IMG/VR virus record: IMGVR_UViG_3300017934_000005
Span: 1-64,000 of that record
DNA length: 64,000 nucleotides
From: a virus
Direction: 5' to 3' (one strand)
Shown here: positions 39,425-47,124 of the stretch, in pieces
Numbering within the stretch: position 1 is the first letter of the stretch
Layout of the letters: each line of letters starts with the position of its first letter
The notes under the pieces: model-generated
Told to the model about the DNA's origin: nothing
Seen by the model: the letters and a program-made list of their open reading frames with translations, nothing else
The model's database searches: none
Position numbers and translations under genes: made by a program

Positions 39425-40173
39425 GATACTCTCACCAGGATCGCGGTCGCGTTGTCGTTAGTAGGAGTTCGTGTGGCACGAGTCACGAGTTCAGGAGCTT
39501 CGGCTCCGGCATCGATGAGGCCGGCGATTACGTCTCCCTCGCTAATGTTGTGATGGCTCGGATCAAGGACTCCATCCGAGGCCACTAGCGCCCAATCTCC
39601 GTACTCACCGAACGGAAGGGAACGAATCTCAGGCTCGTGGCTGAGAAATTTTAGGTTAGTGTCGCCTAAGGCTCTAGTCATTTGCAGACCAGGACTATAG
39701 TCATCGGGATACATGCCAGTATGGAGGGGTTGACAAACGTAGCCGCCTTGATAGATTGCACCACGCATGACCGCATCTTCGCGTTCCTCCGGGTTAGAAC
39801 GTGCGTTATGATCGGGTCCGATGAAAATCTCGTTGCCCGACTTCACGATCACAGGACTGTCGCCCAAGACCGCGACGAAGATCAATGGCGCAGATTTGGG
39901 CAAATAGATCAGGGAGAGAGTGGTTCCGGCCTCCATCTCACAGGTCTGCAGATCGAGGCTGTGGTAGAGTTCTCTGATCTGGGTCTCCGGGTTCGGGTTG
40001 TCATGGAGAATCCATTTTTGGTGAATCCAGTTCTTAATCTCTTTACTGGCAGCGTCACCGCCGTGGCCGTCTGCAACCCACACAAGCGTGCCGGTATAGA
40101 ATTCTTCGATCCCAAATGTGTCTTCTTGATATTCCCGATGACCCTGGGCTTGAGCTTGACTATAGATTTTCAC
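39421..40173 (-). CDS. PP2C-family protein phosphatase, 250 aa
   Basis: Motifs in order: GHREYQEDTF (residues 11-20), VADGHGG (33-39) with metal-binding D35, GTTLSL, LGDSP, LQMTRALGDTNLK, LVASDGVLD, NDNATAILV. All metal-binding aspartates of the Mn/Mg-dependent Ser/Thr phosphatases (PPM) are visible, so it is probably active. Rare in phages; it could remove host Ser/Thr phosphorylation or act against kinase-based defence. Overlaps both neighbours, hence co-translated. Confidence 0.9.
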   Translation of the reverse strand: MKIYSQAQAQGHREYQEDTFGIEEFYTGTLVWVADGHGGDAASKEIKNWIHQKWILHDNPNPETQIRELYHSLDLQTCEMEAGTTLSLIYLPKSAPLIFVAVLGDSPVIVKSGNEIFIGPDHNARSNPEEREDAVMRGAIYQGGYVCQPLHTGMYPDDYSPGLQMTRALGDTNLKFLSHEPEIRSLPFGEYGDWALVASDGVLDPSHHNISEGDVIAGLIDAGAEAPELVTRATRTPTNDNATAILVRVS

Positions 40174-40663
40174 GGGGTTCTGCCTTGTCTAGGTTAAAAC
40201 GGTCATTATCGATTTCGACTATTTGTCCGATTCGTGCCATGTATTTTCCAGTAGGAAGCAGGGCTCCGTTCATTTTTCGAAACATTATTTTGTAGATGGG
40301 TCCTCGCTTCCTCAGAATCATTTTGATGTCAATCACTTCGGGGTTCTTCTTGTCCTTCTCTTCTTGGTAACGATTCGCGCAAGGTTTGCCCTCGTTGCGG
40401 CCGAAGAAACCATCGCCACATCCGCAATAGATACACAGATCATACATGCCTCCGAAGGCGTGGGGATACTTTTTGCGTTCCTCGGCCTCGCAGTTAGCAG
40501 CCAGGATCGCTTCTCTGGTAGCTACCCAAGTCTTGAATTCCTTATATTCATTGTGATCCAGGTTCATGATAACCTTGGCGAAGAAACCGAATTCTGTTGC
40601 TATACTTCCGTCATAGTGATAGGTGTGAAAATTTGTAATTCCATCATGTTGTTGCGATGCCAT
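40160..40663 (-). CDS. Hypothetical protein with Cys-rich motif, 167 aa
   Basis: ATG 40663 follows AAGGAG. A central CIYCGCGDGFFGRNEGKPC cluster could bind zinc. The C-terminal third is basic and beta-rich. The first base pairs overlap the upstream gene by 20. Function unknown. Confidence 0.6.
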   Translation of the reverse strand: MASQQHDGITNFHTYHYDGSIATEFGFFAKVIMNLDHNEYKEFKTWVATREAILAANCEAEERKKYPHAFGGMYDLCIYCGCGDGFFGRNEGKPCANRYQEEKDKKNPEVIDIKMILRKRGPIYKIMFRKMNGALLPTGKYMARIGQIVEIDNDRFNLDKAEPRENL

Positions 40664-40904
40664 AACTCTCCTTTACTTTCTTCATGATTTCGATAGAGAC
40701 GTACTCAGGAAGCAAGGCTTCCTCGTTAATCTCATGCTCCTCAAATTTGCCAAAGTCGCCAGCAACCTTGAGTTGATTCTTGACTTCCTGGACGAAGTCA
40801 TCGAGCCACTCATTCACGACTCGAACTTGAGCTTCCAGGCTTCCGTTTGTGACGTGACCGTCATACTTAATGCCGGCTCTATGAAGTTCTTCGCTCAGGT
40901 TCAT
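40644..40904 (-). CDS. Hypothetical helical protein, 86 aa
   Basis: Acidic and alpha-helical (VVNEWLDDFVQEVKNQL). Starts within the end of the preceding gene. No motif identified. Confidence 0.58.
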   Translation of the reverse strand: MNLSEELHRAGIKYDGHVTNGSLEAQVRVVNEWLDDFVQEVKNQLKVAGDFGKFEEHEINEEALLPEYVSIEIMKKVKESYGIATT

Positions 40905-41085
40905 TTTTCATACCCAGTAGTTCTCGGGCAATCCCACACCAACAATTACAGTATGGATCGTTGGTTCCAAAATAGCCTTCTGCCATCGGACATGAATAGA
41001 ATCCGTCTTCGCAGTCACTGTGATGTTCTGCAATTCGTTGGACGAAAGCAACTAAGTTGTCAAAATTCTCTCGGGTGAATTCCAT
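40879..41085 (-). CDS. Small Cys/His-rich protein, 68 aa
   Basis: The pattern HHSDCEDGFYSCP...DPYCNCWCG suggests one or two zinc sites. Its ATG overlaps the previous stop (TAATG). A small zinc protein of unknown role. Confidence 0.6.
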   Translation of the reverse strand: MEFTRENFDNLVAFVQRIAEHHSDCEDGFYSCPMAEGYFGTNDPYCNCWCGIARELLGMKNEPERRTS

Positions 41086-41399
41086 TATTTTGTCAAGTTC
41101 TTCAACGGAACGAAGTCCGGGCAGTTCCGAGCACTGGTAAGCATTTTTCCAAATTCTTCCTGACTCGTGTGGTAGGCGCTAAATTCCCAATGATTTTTTG
41201 AACAATCTATGTAGAAGTTTGAACCAGGTGTCCATTCGCTATAGCCTGGCGAGGCTTCTCTATAGTAAAAGTGCTGACAAAACCAGCATAGCTTGTTTTC
41301 AGGTTTGATTTCGACTATTTCATTATTGGTTTTGCAATCTGGACAGATTTTCCCCGGCCACATCCTTCCGCAGTGTGTACATCTTTTGTGTTCGCTCAT
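41085..41399 (-). CDS. Zinc-ribbon protein, 104 aa
   Basis: CTHCGRMWPGKICPDCK at the N-terminus is a classic short zinc ribbon; CWFCQHFYY and two later Cys form a second cluster. No enzymatic motif. Overlaps both neighbours. Confidence 0.65.
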   Translation of the reverse strand: MSEHKRCTHCGRMWPGKICPDCKTNNEIVEIKPENKLCWFCQHFYYREASPGYSEWTPGSNFYIDCSKNHWEFSAYHTSQEEFGKMLTSARNCPDFVPLKNLTK

Positions 41400-41680
41400 T
41401 TTTTGTTTCCCCAGACCACGATCTTTTCTCCGAAGTAGAGCATCATGGCGAAGTAGGCTGCGTTTGCTACCATACGGGGAATCTCACCTACCAGGGATAC
41501 ATTCTGGTTCAAGTGGATGTAGAAATAAATTCGCCACACAGACAGGAAGAGCCAGAAGAAATTCGTGATCAGGGACTCTCCGTAGTAGCCCCGAGCTTTC
41601 CAGAGTACACGGACGTTATACCAGACTGCGAGTCCAGTCAAAGATTCCAGAATGCCATTGGCGATGTCTTGCCAATTCAT
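41396..41680 (-). CDS. Multi-pass membrane protein, 94 aa
   Basis: At least two, perhaps three hydrophobic segments (LESLTGLAVWYNVRVLW; NFFWLFLSVWRIYFYI; MVANAAYFAMMLYFGEKIVV). Function unknown; could be a holin or exclusion protein. Confidence 0.6.
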   Translation of the reverse strand: MNWQDIANGILESLTGLAVWYNVRVLWKARGYYGESLITNFFWLFLSVWRIYFYIHLNQNVSLVGEIPRMVANAAYFAMMLYFGEKIVVWGNKK

Positions 41681-41892
41681 AATTTTTCCAAAAACTCCTG
41701 GACTATCTGGTCGATGCTGTGGGGTCCGTTACCAAAGTCCAAAGCCGCTAGAGTCCGAGCGGAAGCAGCATGGTATTTAGCTTTTTCTTCATCATTGCGA
41801 GCTAATTCATAACCAGCCAACACAACATGGTGAAACACAAAGTGTGGTTGGTCTCGCATTGCTTTTTCCACGAGTGCAACTGGTGTCAGCAT
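41677..41892 (-). CDS. Hypothetical helical protein, 71 aa
   Basis: Helical, His-rich near residues 15-25 (PHFVFHHVVLAGYEL), Ala-rich later. Could be a TPR-like half repeat. Coupled by four-base overlap to the membrane gene. Confidence 0.55.
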   Translation of the reverse strand: MLTPVALVEKAMRDQPHFVFHHVVLAGYELARNDEEKAKYHAASARTLAALDFGNGPHSIDQIVQEFLEKL

Positions 41893-42389
41893 TTCAAATC
41901 ACGAATGTCACTTGCAATCTCTTCGATTTCACAACCCAGTTTAATATTAAGTAGAGAACCGCAACGTCTGGAATGCAGTCCTTTTTTCTCAACAATCAGT
42001 GCTGCCGTTTCTAATTTTTGGTTGGAGGAGCAGGACTGCGGGAACCCGCTTCCTCCAACCCCCGCAGGTGGTTCCGGCCGGAGTTGAGAGACCCACTTTT
42101 GTCCGGGTAGGACGTAAAGCGGCGTGCTCCAGTGAAGAGACAGCGCCAGAATTACGTAATCAGGATGCAGAACGTGCTGTAATGCGTGGTCAATTTCGCC
42201 GAGTATGTAGGTTATCCTAGCATACTGGAACCGGCCGGAATATTGTTCTGTCTGCGGATCATACTCACGCAAGAACAGGAAGTCGCCGAGCTTGAAGTCG
42301 CGGTCATTCACGCGAAGCTCGAAGGTCTTTTCACCACTGATGACTCGGGTGAAGAACTGAGGCCAGCTTTTAAGTTCGTGTATTTTCAT
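41886..42389 (-). CDS. ASCH/DUF3850-like protein with C-terminal extension, 167 aa
   Basis: The first 85 residues match the DUF3850 (ASCH-related) pattern: HELKSWPQFFTRVISGEKTF, ELRVNDRDFKLGDFLFLREY, then ITYIL...PDYVILAL. Such domains bind RNA or modified nucleotides and are frequent in phages. About 80 further residues with six Cys/His are not part of that domain. It starts by TAAATG, one base from the upstream stop. Confidence 0.8.
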   Translation of the reverse strand: MKIHELKSWPQFFTRVISGEKTFELRVNDRDFKLGDFLFLREYDPQTEQYSGRFQYARITYILGEIDHALQHVLHPDYVILALSLHWSTPLYVLPGQKWVSQLRPEPPAGVGGSGFPQSCSSNQKLETAALIVEKKGLHSRRCGSLLNIKLGCEIEEIASDIRDLKC

Positions 42390-42530
42390 TTAGATGTCCT
42401 CAGCAATGCGTTCTTCGCATTCGTCACAGACAAAGATTTCAATTTCTTCTCCATCTACATCTTGAGCGTAAGGGTCTAATCTCCAACGAGTGCTGTCTTT
42501 TTCTTCGTGACAGTAATCACAAACGCTCAT
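42390..42530 (-). CDS. Small zinc-ribbon protein, 46 aa
   Basis: ATG 42530 overlaps the upstream stop (ATGA region). CDYC near residue 4 and CDEC near residue 36 form a complete CxxC/CxxC zinc ribbon with an acidic middle. One of many tiny zinc proteins in this operon. Confidence 0.68.
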   Translation of the reverse strand: MSVCDYCHEEKDSTRWRLDPYAQDVDGEEIEIFVCDECEERIAEDI

Positions 42531-42991
42531 TGAGGCGGCTCCGGTACCGTCCTGTTCAGAGTGGCGAGACTGATACTGTCTTGTCTTGCTCTATACTCTT
42601 CATGGTCTTTCCGAATCTTTTGGTCTTGTAACTCCATCCTGGCATCTCTTAACCCGAGTTCGAAGTAGTAGTCCAACCAAGCCAGATAGGATTTTCTCAC
42701 GACTCGATCCGGTAGTGTCTTAGCCCAGGCTCGAATTGTGTCTATTTTTGCCTGCTCCGCATCCAGAATTGGATTCCAGTGGTCTGGGTTGTAGTTATGA
42801 CTGAGCCAAATCTCCAGATCGTTGATATGCCGTAGTCGGGACTGCAGGGCGTGCAGCACTTTCCGGTCTAGGGCTTCGTACTCGATGCTGCCCTCTTTGA
42901 GTTCTTTAACTTCTTTCTCAAGACGAGCCGCTACCTTCTCCATTCGAACTGGTTTCTTCCACCAATTCTTGAAACGTTTGATGAATGTCAT
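42527..42991 (-). CDS. Hypothetical coiled-coil protein, 154 aa
   Basis: Mostly helical: ARLEKEVKELKEGSIEYEAL, then AWAKTLPDRVVRKSYLAWLD. No catalytic motif. Ends with Pro-rich tail. Unknown function. Confidence 0.62.
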   Translation of the reverse strand: MTFIKRFKNWWKKPVRMEKVAARLEKEVKELKEGSIEYEALDRKVLHALQSRLRHINDLEIWLSHNYNPDHWNPILDAEQAKIDTIRAWAKTLPDRVVRKSYLAWLDYYFELGLRDARMELQDQKIRKDHEEYRARQDSISLATLNRTVPEPPQ

Positions 42992-43134
42992 TACTTTATA
43001 TCCATTTTACAAACAGCGGCCCATCCTAGCAATCCAAGAAAGAAACAAATGAGTTCGATGTAGGACTTCTGGGTTCCAACCGCGAGCCCCCAGCCGGCTC
43101 CGATGAAGATTGCGTATCCATAAACAACCTTCAT
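42991..43134 (-). CDS. Small two-segment membrane protein, 47 aa
   Basis: ATG 43134 to TAA, overlapping the next start (TAATG). Hydrophobic segments YAIFIGAGWGLAVGT and LICFFLGLLGWAAVC. Holin-like in size but not assignable. Confidence 0.6.
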   Translation of the reverse strand: MKVVYGYAIFIGAGWGLAVGTQKSYIELICFFLGLLGWAAVCKMDIK

Positions 43135-43217
43135 ATTACAAATCTCCAGTAGAGATAGGCGTCAAAGACAAAAAGCGCCAGATCAAGAAGAACCATGCCT
43201 GTGATCGTGACTCTCAT
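43131..43217 (-). CDS. Tiny membrane protein, 28 aa
   Basis: ATG 43217 overlaps the upstream stop (GGATGA). Almost entirely one membrane helix (ITGMVLLDLALFVFDAYLYW). Preferred over a longer overlapping frame because of the coupled start. Confidence 0.5.
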   Translation of the reverse strand: MRVTITGMVLLDLALFVFDAYLYWRFVI

Positions 43218-43456
43218 CCTCGTAATGATGCTCTCCATGCATTTGTCTCTTGCGTTAGGAAAGCTTGAATGAGTTGTAAACAAGACGAATCCCACAGTGT
43301 TGTGTCGGCCGGGAAGAACACATATTTTCTCCATCCCGGCCAAAAACGTATTTCGCCGAGACGTTCTTGACTCTCTCGATGCCGTATAGTCCAGGTCCTG
43401 GTTTTACGCGACGGATCGTGTGACTCCACGAATTCAATATAGGTCTTAGTGTCCAC
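43214..43456 (-). CDS. Small phage protein of beta-alpha type, 80 aa
   Basis: Segment ESQERLGEIRFWPGWRKYVFFP followed by a helix LQLIQAFLTQ is a pattern I have seen in small phage proteins of unknown function that share a 'LGeIrW.p.WRqY.F.P' core. Likely a genuine conserved gene. Starts within the end of the secreted protein upstream. Confidence 0.65.
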   Translation of the reverse strand: MDTKTYIEFVESHDPSRKTRTWTIRHRESQERLGEIRFWPGWRKYVFFPADTTLWDSSCLQLIQAFLTQETNAWRASLRG

Positions 43457-43673
43457 GTCTCCCCCAAGTGAATGTGATTCCCATGGCGATGTTTTTATTC
43501 TTGGCCCCAGCCGTTGGAATCAAGTTTAGCCAGATCGCCTCTGGTGCGATCCTGGGCACGTCGAGTTGATGACCACCCCGATCTGGCAACCTGAGGGTTG
43601 CAACCTGGGGAGGAAACACGGCTCCCAACGGAGTCGCAAAACTGAAAGACAGCACGAGTGAGGCTAAGATCAT
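43446..43673 (-). CDS. Putative secreted protein, 75 aa
   Basis: An N-terminal hydrophobic segment (MILASLVLSFSFATPLGAVF) looks like a signal peptide; the mature part is short, with GAKNKNIAMGITFTWGRRGH at the end. ATG overlaps the receiver gene's stop. Function unknown. Confidence 0.55.
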   Translation of the reverse strand: MILASLVLSFSFATPLGAVFPPQVATLRLPDRGGHQLDVPRIAPEAIWLNLIPTAGAKNKNIAMGITFTWGRRGH

Positions 43674-44050
43674 TCGCTCACCTTAATATCAAAGGTTCCG
43701 AACGGCAACCAGATCGCTCCGGGCATGATGTCTTGCAAATTCTTGGCTCCGCTTGGATTCAGAGAGTGGATTACGACTCGTTTCCCCACATTCGGGTCTC
43801 GTTCTACCAGATACTTCGCCACGTCCGTGCTGAAAGGCGGCATATAAGGTGCGCCTCCCAGATCGTGATCGAAGAAAAACAGATCGAAATAACCAGTACC
43901 AAGAGATTTGAAAGTCTGAATCGCCTGTTCTGGCGAATCGGTGTGACCCAACAGCCTGATTCCAAGTCGATCCTGAAACCACCTGATCCGTTCCGGGTTA
44001 TCCTCAATCAGGAAAACAGTCGCGTTCTTAGGGACAGTAATAAGTGCCAA
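43670..44050 (-). CDS. Receiver-like domain protein, cREC type, 126 aa
   Basis: TTG 44050 lies six bases after GAGG. VFLIEDNPERIRWFQDRLG, FDLFFFDHDLGG and VVIHSLNPSGAKNLQDIMPG follow the CheY-like order, but the third motif (IHS.N..GA.N) is that of the 'cyclic-phosphate processing receiver' (cREC) family rather than two-component regulators. From memory that family is predicted to act in RNA-repair or nucleotide-signal systems. No output domain is attached. Other RNA-repair-type genes lie within 10 kb. Confidence 0.72.
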   Translation of the reverse strand: MALITVPKNATVFLIEDNPERIRWFQDRLGIRLLGHTDSPEQAIQTFKSLGTGYFDLFFFDHDLGGAPYMPPFSTDVAKYLVERDPNVGKRVVIHSLNPSGAKNLQDIMPGAIWLPFGTFDIKVSE

Positions 44051-44163
44051 GTTTGCCTCATATAGATCGGGCCGGCCTGGATCACTGCCAGGAGCGGAGC
44101 CCAGTTATCCGGCCGCAGGATGCCATGTTGCGGGCAGAGAAAAAATTCATAGAGAGAGTTCAT
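44008..44163 (-). CDS. Small phage protein with FLCPxHG motif, 51 aa
   Basis: ATG 44163; reads LYEFFLCPQHGILRPDNWAP near the start, a pattern found in short phage proteins of unknown role. The end overlaps the receiver gene by 43 bases. Confidence 0.55.
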   Translation of the reverse strand: MNSLYEFFLCPQHGILRPDNWAPLLAVIQAGPIYMRQTWHLLLSLRTRLFS

Positions 44164-44501
44164 CCCACAAACTCAACCTGGATGTCGTGTCGAGCAAAAA
44201 TTTCCGAGATTTTCTGTTCTCGATCCAGATCAGAAATATTCTCGTCATCATTGGTCCGATATGCCAAATCAACGTCTGCAGTTGCACAGCCTGGTTCGAG
44301 AAGCCAACCTGGGAGAGTAACATCGTTTTCTAGATGAAGTTCGTCCGCATCCTTGGCACCTGTAAGATAGTTTTCAGGTACTGGCAAGGCACTGCAGAGA
44401 ATTCCTATACAACACTGTTTTCCATCGGCTTTGCGACGGAGATAAGAAACTTCGCTGCCTTCGCCCCGAAGCCAAATTTTTCGATCAATTATGAGCTTCA
44501 T
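44160..44501 (-). CDS. Hypothetical phage protein, 113 aa
   Basis: ATG 44501 is preferred because AAGGAGG lies six bases upstream; an in-frame ATG at 44546 would add a Cys-rich leader (CTCGKCAWC). The start KLIIDRKIWLRGEG and the segment QCCIGILCSAL recur in small phage proteins I recognise as conserved hypotheticals. Function unknown. Confidence 0.65.
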   Translation of the reverse strand: MKLIIDRKIWLRGEGSEVSYLRRKADGKQCCIGILCSALPVPENYLTGAKDADELHLENDVTLPGWLLEPGCATADVDLAYRTNDDENISDLDREQKISEIFARHDIQVEFVG

Positions 44502-44545
44502 CTTTCCTCCTTGACACCAAGCACATTTGCCGCAAGTACATTTCA

Positions 44546-44833
44546 TCAGATGCTTTCATTCACAGTTTCTGGGTTATACTCGACTTCAAACTCGATGGGG
44601 TTAACCGGATCGTCGTGATCATAATCTCGAATAAAATTGGATGCCACAGTTGGTAACGGCTGTCGTGCCCAGAAAGGTGAGTTGCTTCTATCAAGGTGTG
44701 TAGTCCAATCTAAACTAAACACCCAGGTAACCGGGATGCCGGCATCTCGCATCGCCAAAAAGACCGGGCAGTTTCCGCCATTCGCTCGGCATCCCTGGCG
44801 AATGTGCTCTTCTGTAACTTGAATTCTGATCAT
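44546..44833 (-). CDS. Hypothetical phage protein, 95 aa
   Basis: ATG 44833 follows AGGT and overlaps the upstream stop (ATGA). Begins IRIQVTEEHIRQGCRANGGN followed by CPVFLAM, a pattern shared by small conserved phage proteins that bind no known ligand. Function unknown. Confidence 0.65.
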   Translation of the reverse strand: MIRIQVTEEHIRQGCRANGGNCPVFLAMRDAGIPVTWVFSLDWTTHLDRSNSPFWARQPLPTVASNFIRDYDHDDPVNPIEFEVEYNPETVNESI

Positions 44834-44997
44834 TGTTTGTACCTGTAAATATATTGATTCAATCCAACCCTGAGCGTGAACAAGCCTCTCCAATCCTCGG
44901 TCTGGTCCTCATCAACCTTGAGCATCTCGATCTGGACATCAGAGATGAGCCCATATGCTTTCTCCAGTTGTTTGATCTGCTCAGGTGTCGGTTTCAT
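44830..44997 (-). CDS. Small protein, 55 aa
   Basis: ATG 44997, N-terminal helix (PEQIKQLEKAYGLISDVQIE), ends in CAATGA overlapping the next start. No motif recognised. Confidence 0.62.
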   Translation of the reverse strand: MKPTPEQIKQLEKAYGLISDVQIEMLKVDEDQTEDWRGLFTLRVGLNQYIYRYKQ

Positions 44998-45374
44998 CTC
45001 TTGGGCTCGTCTATTCGAATTGAGTTTCCACTCACCGGCTGAAATCTCAAAGACCCGAAGCCGGCGCTCACGTCCAAGTAATAGAGTCCAAGTTCTTCGT
45101 GGAGCGTCACGTAGACTTCGCGCTCCTGGTTAGGCTTACCGACCAGGAAAGTTATACTTCTGGCCGGTACGTAGCGCCTCTTCGTGACCGGACAATTAGT
45201 TCCGGCCACTTCTCCCGTACAGGCGCGCTCTTCGTAGAACACCTTGGAAGGCGTCTGGGAGTCCTGGAATTCATTCAGGATCGTGACCGCGTTCTCACGT
45301 TCGCGGATCAAATCCTTGATGTAGTCCTGAGCCCACTTAGGAAGTTTTTCGACGTTGCCGTGTAGCTTTGCCAC
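44994..45374 (-). CDS. Hypothetical phage protein, 126 aa
   Basis: Begins with a helical 'LPKWAQDYIKDLIRERENAV' segment commonly seen at the start of small phage proteins, then a beta-rich half (VYVTLHEELGLYYLDVSAGF). ATG lies inside the end of the previous gene. Function unknown. Confidence 0.65.
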   Translation of the reverse strand: MAKLHGNVEKLPKWAQDYIKDLIRERENAVTILNEFQDSQTPSKVFYEERACTGEVAGTNCPVTKRRYVPARSITFLVGKPNQEREVYVTLHEELGLYYLDVSAGFGSLRFQPVSGNSIRIDEPKR

Positions 45375-45693
45375 TGTCGGCCTTTCTGGGCTGGAGAGCC
45401 CACCGCTTCAGGATCGCGGCTGCTTTGGGTTCGAAGTAGACGCAACCAATCAGAAGACCTGGTTTGCTATAAATTGGCAGTGAGTCCGCAAGACCCCACA
45501 TAGTTTTTTCCCAAGACTCACCAGGATAATGGCCGTCAAGAGTTATGTATTTTTCTCCTCGGAAATACCTGGCAATTTGGGTCCGTTTCACGCTACGCCG
45601 AATCTTTTCGCCCGCGCCCACGAGTTGATGCAGGTAGAGAGACGTGAGACGGAAAAAATTATTGCCTGAACTAAAGTTTCTCGGAAGTTTCAT
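45337..45693 (-). CDS. Hypothetical basic protein, 118 aa
   Basis: ATG 45693 follows AAAGGAG. Basic with aromatic residues; C-terminal tail is Lys/Arg-rich. Overlaps the next gene by 38 bases, more than is usual here, so its true end or the next start may differ. Confidence 0.5.
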   Translation of the reverse strand: MKLPRNFSSGNNFFRLTSLYLHQLVGAGEKIRRSVKRTQIARYFRGEKYITLDGHYPGESWEKTMWGLADSLPIYSKPGLLIGCVYFEPKAAAILKRWALQPRKADSGKATRQRRKTS

Positions 45694-45705
45694 TTTTTCT
45701 CCTTT

Positions 45706-45894
45706 TTATTCCTTGCCATCTCGTATGGCTTGAAGGTGCTCCCATTCGTACTTGGCATCTTCGAGCCATGAAACTGCCAGGTCCAGTAATTCTCTCTGGA
45801 GAGCACTGTCTACCTGCTTCATCGCTTTGATAAAGTATTTCCAGTGCGGGCTGAGCAGGTACCGAACATGACGAATTACAGGCCAGAATTTCAT
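45706..45894 (-). CDS. Small helical protein, 62 aa
   Basis: ATG 45894 overlaps the stop of the transglycosylase gene (AAATGA). Helical, Trp-rich (LLDLAVSWLEDAKYEWEHLQ). Its coupling suggests a lysis-related or regulatory partner, unproven. Confidence 0.58.
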   Translation of the reverse strand: MKFWPVIRHVRYLLSPHWKYFIKAMKQVDSALQRELLDLAVSWLEDAKYEWEHLQAIRDGKE

Positions 45895-46442
45895 TTGCCC
45901 GCCAATACCTGAACCTTGAGAGCGTAAGCATCCGCATCAGGACCTATGCCATCGTAGTGACTGACCCAAGATCGACCGTAAGTCTTAATCATAGACGCCA
46001 TGATCTTAGTCCCAGTGTCCATGTTCTGCTCAGGATTGAAAAGATTAACCTGGGCGAAATCATACGCGGAAGCCTGAACCTTGACATTGATCTGTGTGAG
46101 TCCAACGGCACCCTTGCCGGAAATCGCCAGTGGATTGCAACTAGATTCCACGGAAACGATGGCCGCTATCATATTGGCCGGAACCTGATTGCGAATCGAG
46201 TTCTCAGCGGTCATCTCTGCAAGTTTCATATCGCCACAGCCAGATTTGCCATAGATTCGAGCCGCGTCAAAGAATGCCTTGCGAAATGTGACATTCTGAT
46301 ACGGGTCTATTACTGGAGTAACAGCAGCTTTCACACTTGATTGTGTCGTAAACGGAAACACCATCGTCTCCGCTTTTGGCTGAATTGGTGCCAAAGTTGC
46401 CGCCAGCAAAACCAAGGCTTGGAAAGTGTTGATAAGCTTCAC
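45891..46442 (-). CDS. Exported lytic transglycosylase (SLT-type), 183 aa
   Basis: GTG 46442 is chosen because AAAGGAGG lies five bases upstream and the protein then begins with a signal peptide (KLINTFQALVLLAATLAPI). The SLT motif follows: IVSVESSCNP with the catalytic Glu, then GKGAVGLTQIN, and NPEQNMDTGTKIMASMI. These enzymes cut the glycan backbone to anhydromuropeptides. Export implies action from the periplasm. A muramidase gene lies 2 kb upstream, giving two glycan-cutting enzymes in the region. Confidence 0.85.
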   Translation of the reverse strand: MKLINTFQALVLLAATLAPIQPKAETMVFPFTTQSSVKAAVTPVIDPYQNVTFRKAFFDAARIYGKSGCGDMKLAEMTAENSIRNQVPANMIAAIVSVESSCNPLAISGKGAVGLTQINVKVQASAYDFAQVNLFNPEQNMDTGTKIMASMIKTYGRSWVSHYDGIGPDADAYALKVQVLAGK

Positions 46443-46570
46443 GCTATCCTCCTTTGAAAAGTTAGAGCCGGTACTCCCATTAGCTTCTTCCACTTATACG
46501 GGTGCTTATGGTGGATGTCGGCCGCTTCGTCGGGTCTTCCCCTCCACGGTCACGCTTCCCGGCTCCAGAT

Positions 46571-46586
46571 GGGCTCACGTGAGCCC
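46571..46586. repeat. Perfect 16-bp palindrome
   Basis: GGGCTCACGTGAGCCC is its own reverse complement. It lies 130 bases upstream of the transglycosylase start at the 3' side of the structured region and could be an operator or a stable RNA stem. Confidence 0.6.
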
Positions 46587-46837
46587 AGGTGCACCACATC
46601 TATTTATACAGCGACTCATCAGGAGTCAACTGTGTTCGGCACCATTCTGGCCGGCCTGATGCCCGGCTAGATGCCGCCTTTTGCCGACTATTGACCCCAC
46701 GTCTGGTCCATTCGGTCGGCATAGATTTTAGAGCCGAATCATCGTTCGGCTCAACTCAAGAATGGCGGCGAGGGGCGTCTCCGTTGGACCCCTACTTTAA
46801 TCCGTGACGAACAATAACGAACACAGAACCACGTTAA

Positions 46838-46916
46838 TAGCGCCGATGCTGGGAGTCGAACCCAGATTCCCGCTTTACAGGAGCGGTGTCTTTCCAGAGA
46901 GCCTTTTATAAGCGCC
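46838..46916 (-). pseudogene. tRNA-Thr-like module (TGT) without a proper acceptor
   Basis: A perfect T-arm CTGGG-TTCGACT-CCCAG and anticodon arm CCGCT-CCTGTAA-AGCGG (reading TGT, with C33) are separated normally, with a D-arm-like segment before them. GGCGCT at the 5' end can pair only imperfectly with GGCGCTA at the 3' end, leaving three or more extra bases after the T-arm. No CCA follows. Either a decayed tRNA, an attachment-site remnant, or a tRNA-like domain of the surrounding RNA. Confidence 0.5.
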
Positions 46917-46936
46917 GTCTACACGGCTTACCCTTC
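46914..46936 (-). repeat. Covarying 23-nt hairpin motif, copy 2
   Basis: Minus strand: GAAGGGTAA followed by GCCGT-GTAG-ACGGC. Same loop and 5' strand as copy 1 but with one C:G pair inverted. Confidence 0.7.
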
Positions 46937-47124
46937 GCTTTGCGCAGGCTCTACTTAGACCACATCGATTACCGGTAGGAGCCGAGGCACATTATGTGTC
47001 CTCTTTGGCGACGATCCCAGGTGCCAAGGCCGGCAGCACCGACTCTTCACGTCACCCGGACGATTATTCCTCAGCTTGGTCGGCTTCGGCTTATCGTCCC
47101 ATCCTATATAGCTCCTAAATCGCG

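Noticed and set aside
41085-41110. TTGACA on the minus strand near 41093
   Set aside because: It lies at a gene overlap and has no -10 at 16-18 bases, unlike the four promoters listed.
45671-45937. 88-codon frame overlapping the 62-aa gene at 45706
   Set aside because: The 62-aa frame has an ATGA-coupled start; the longer frame crosses two gene junctions.
46613-46625. CTGATGA on the minus strand, resembling the hammerhead ribozyme core
   Set aside because: It is explained by a simple GACTC-CTGAT-GAGTC hairpin; no GAAA segment or third stem follows at the right place.
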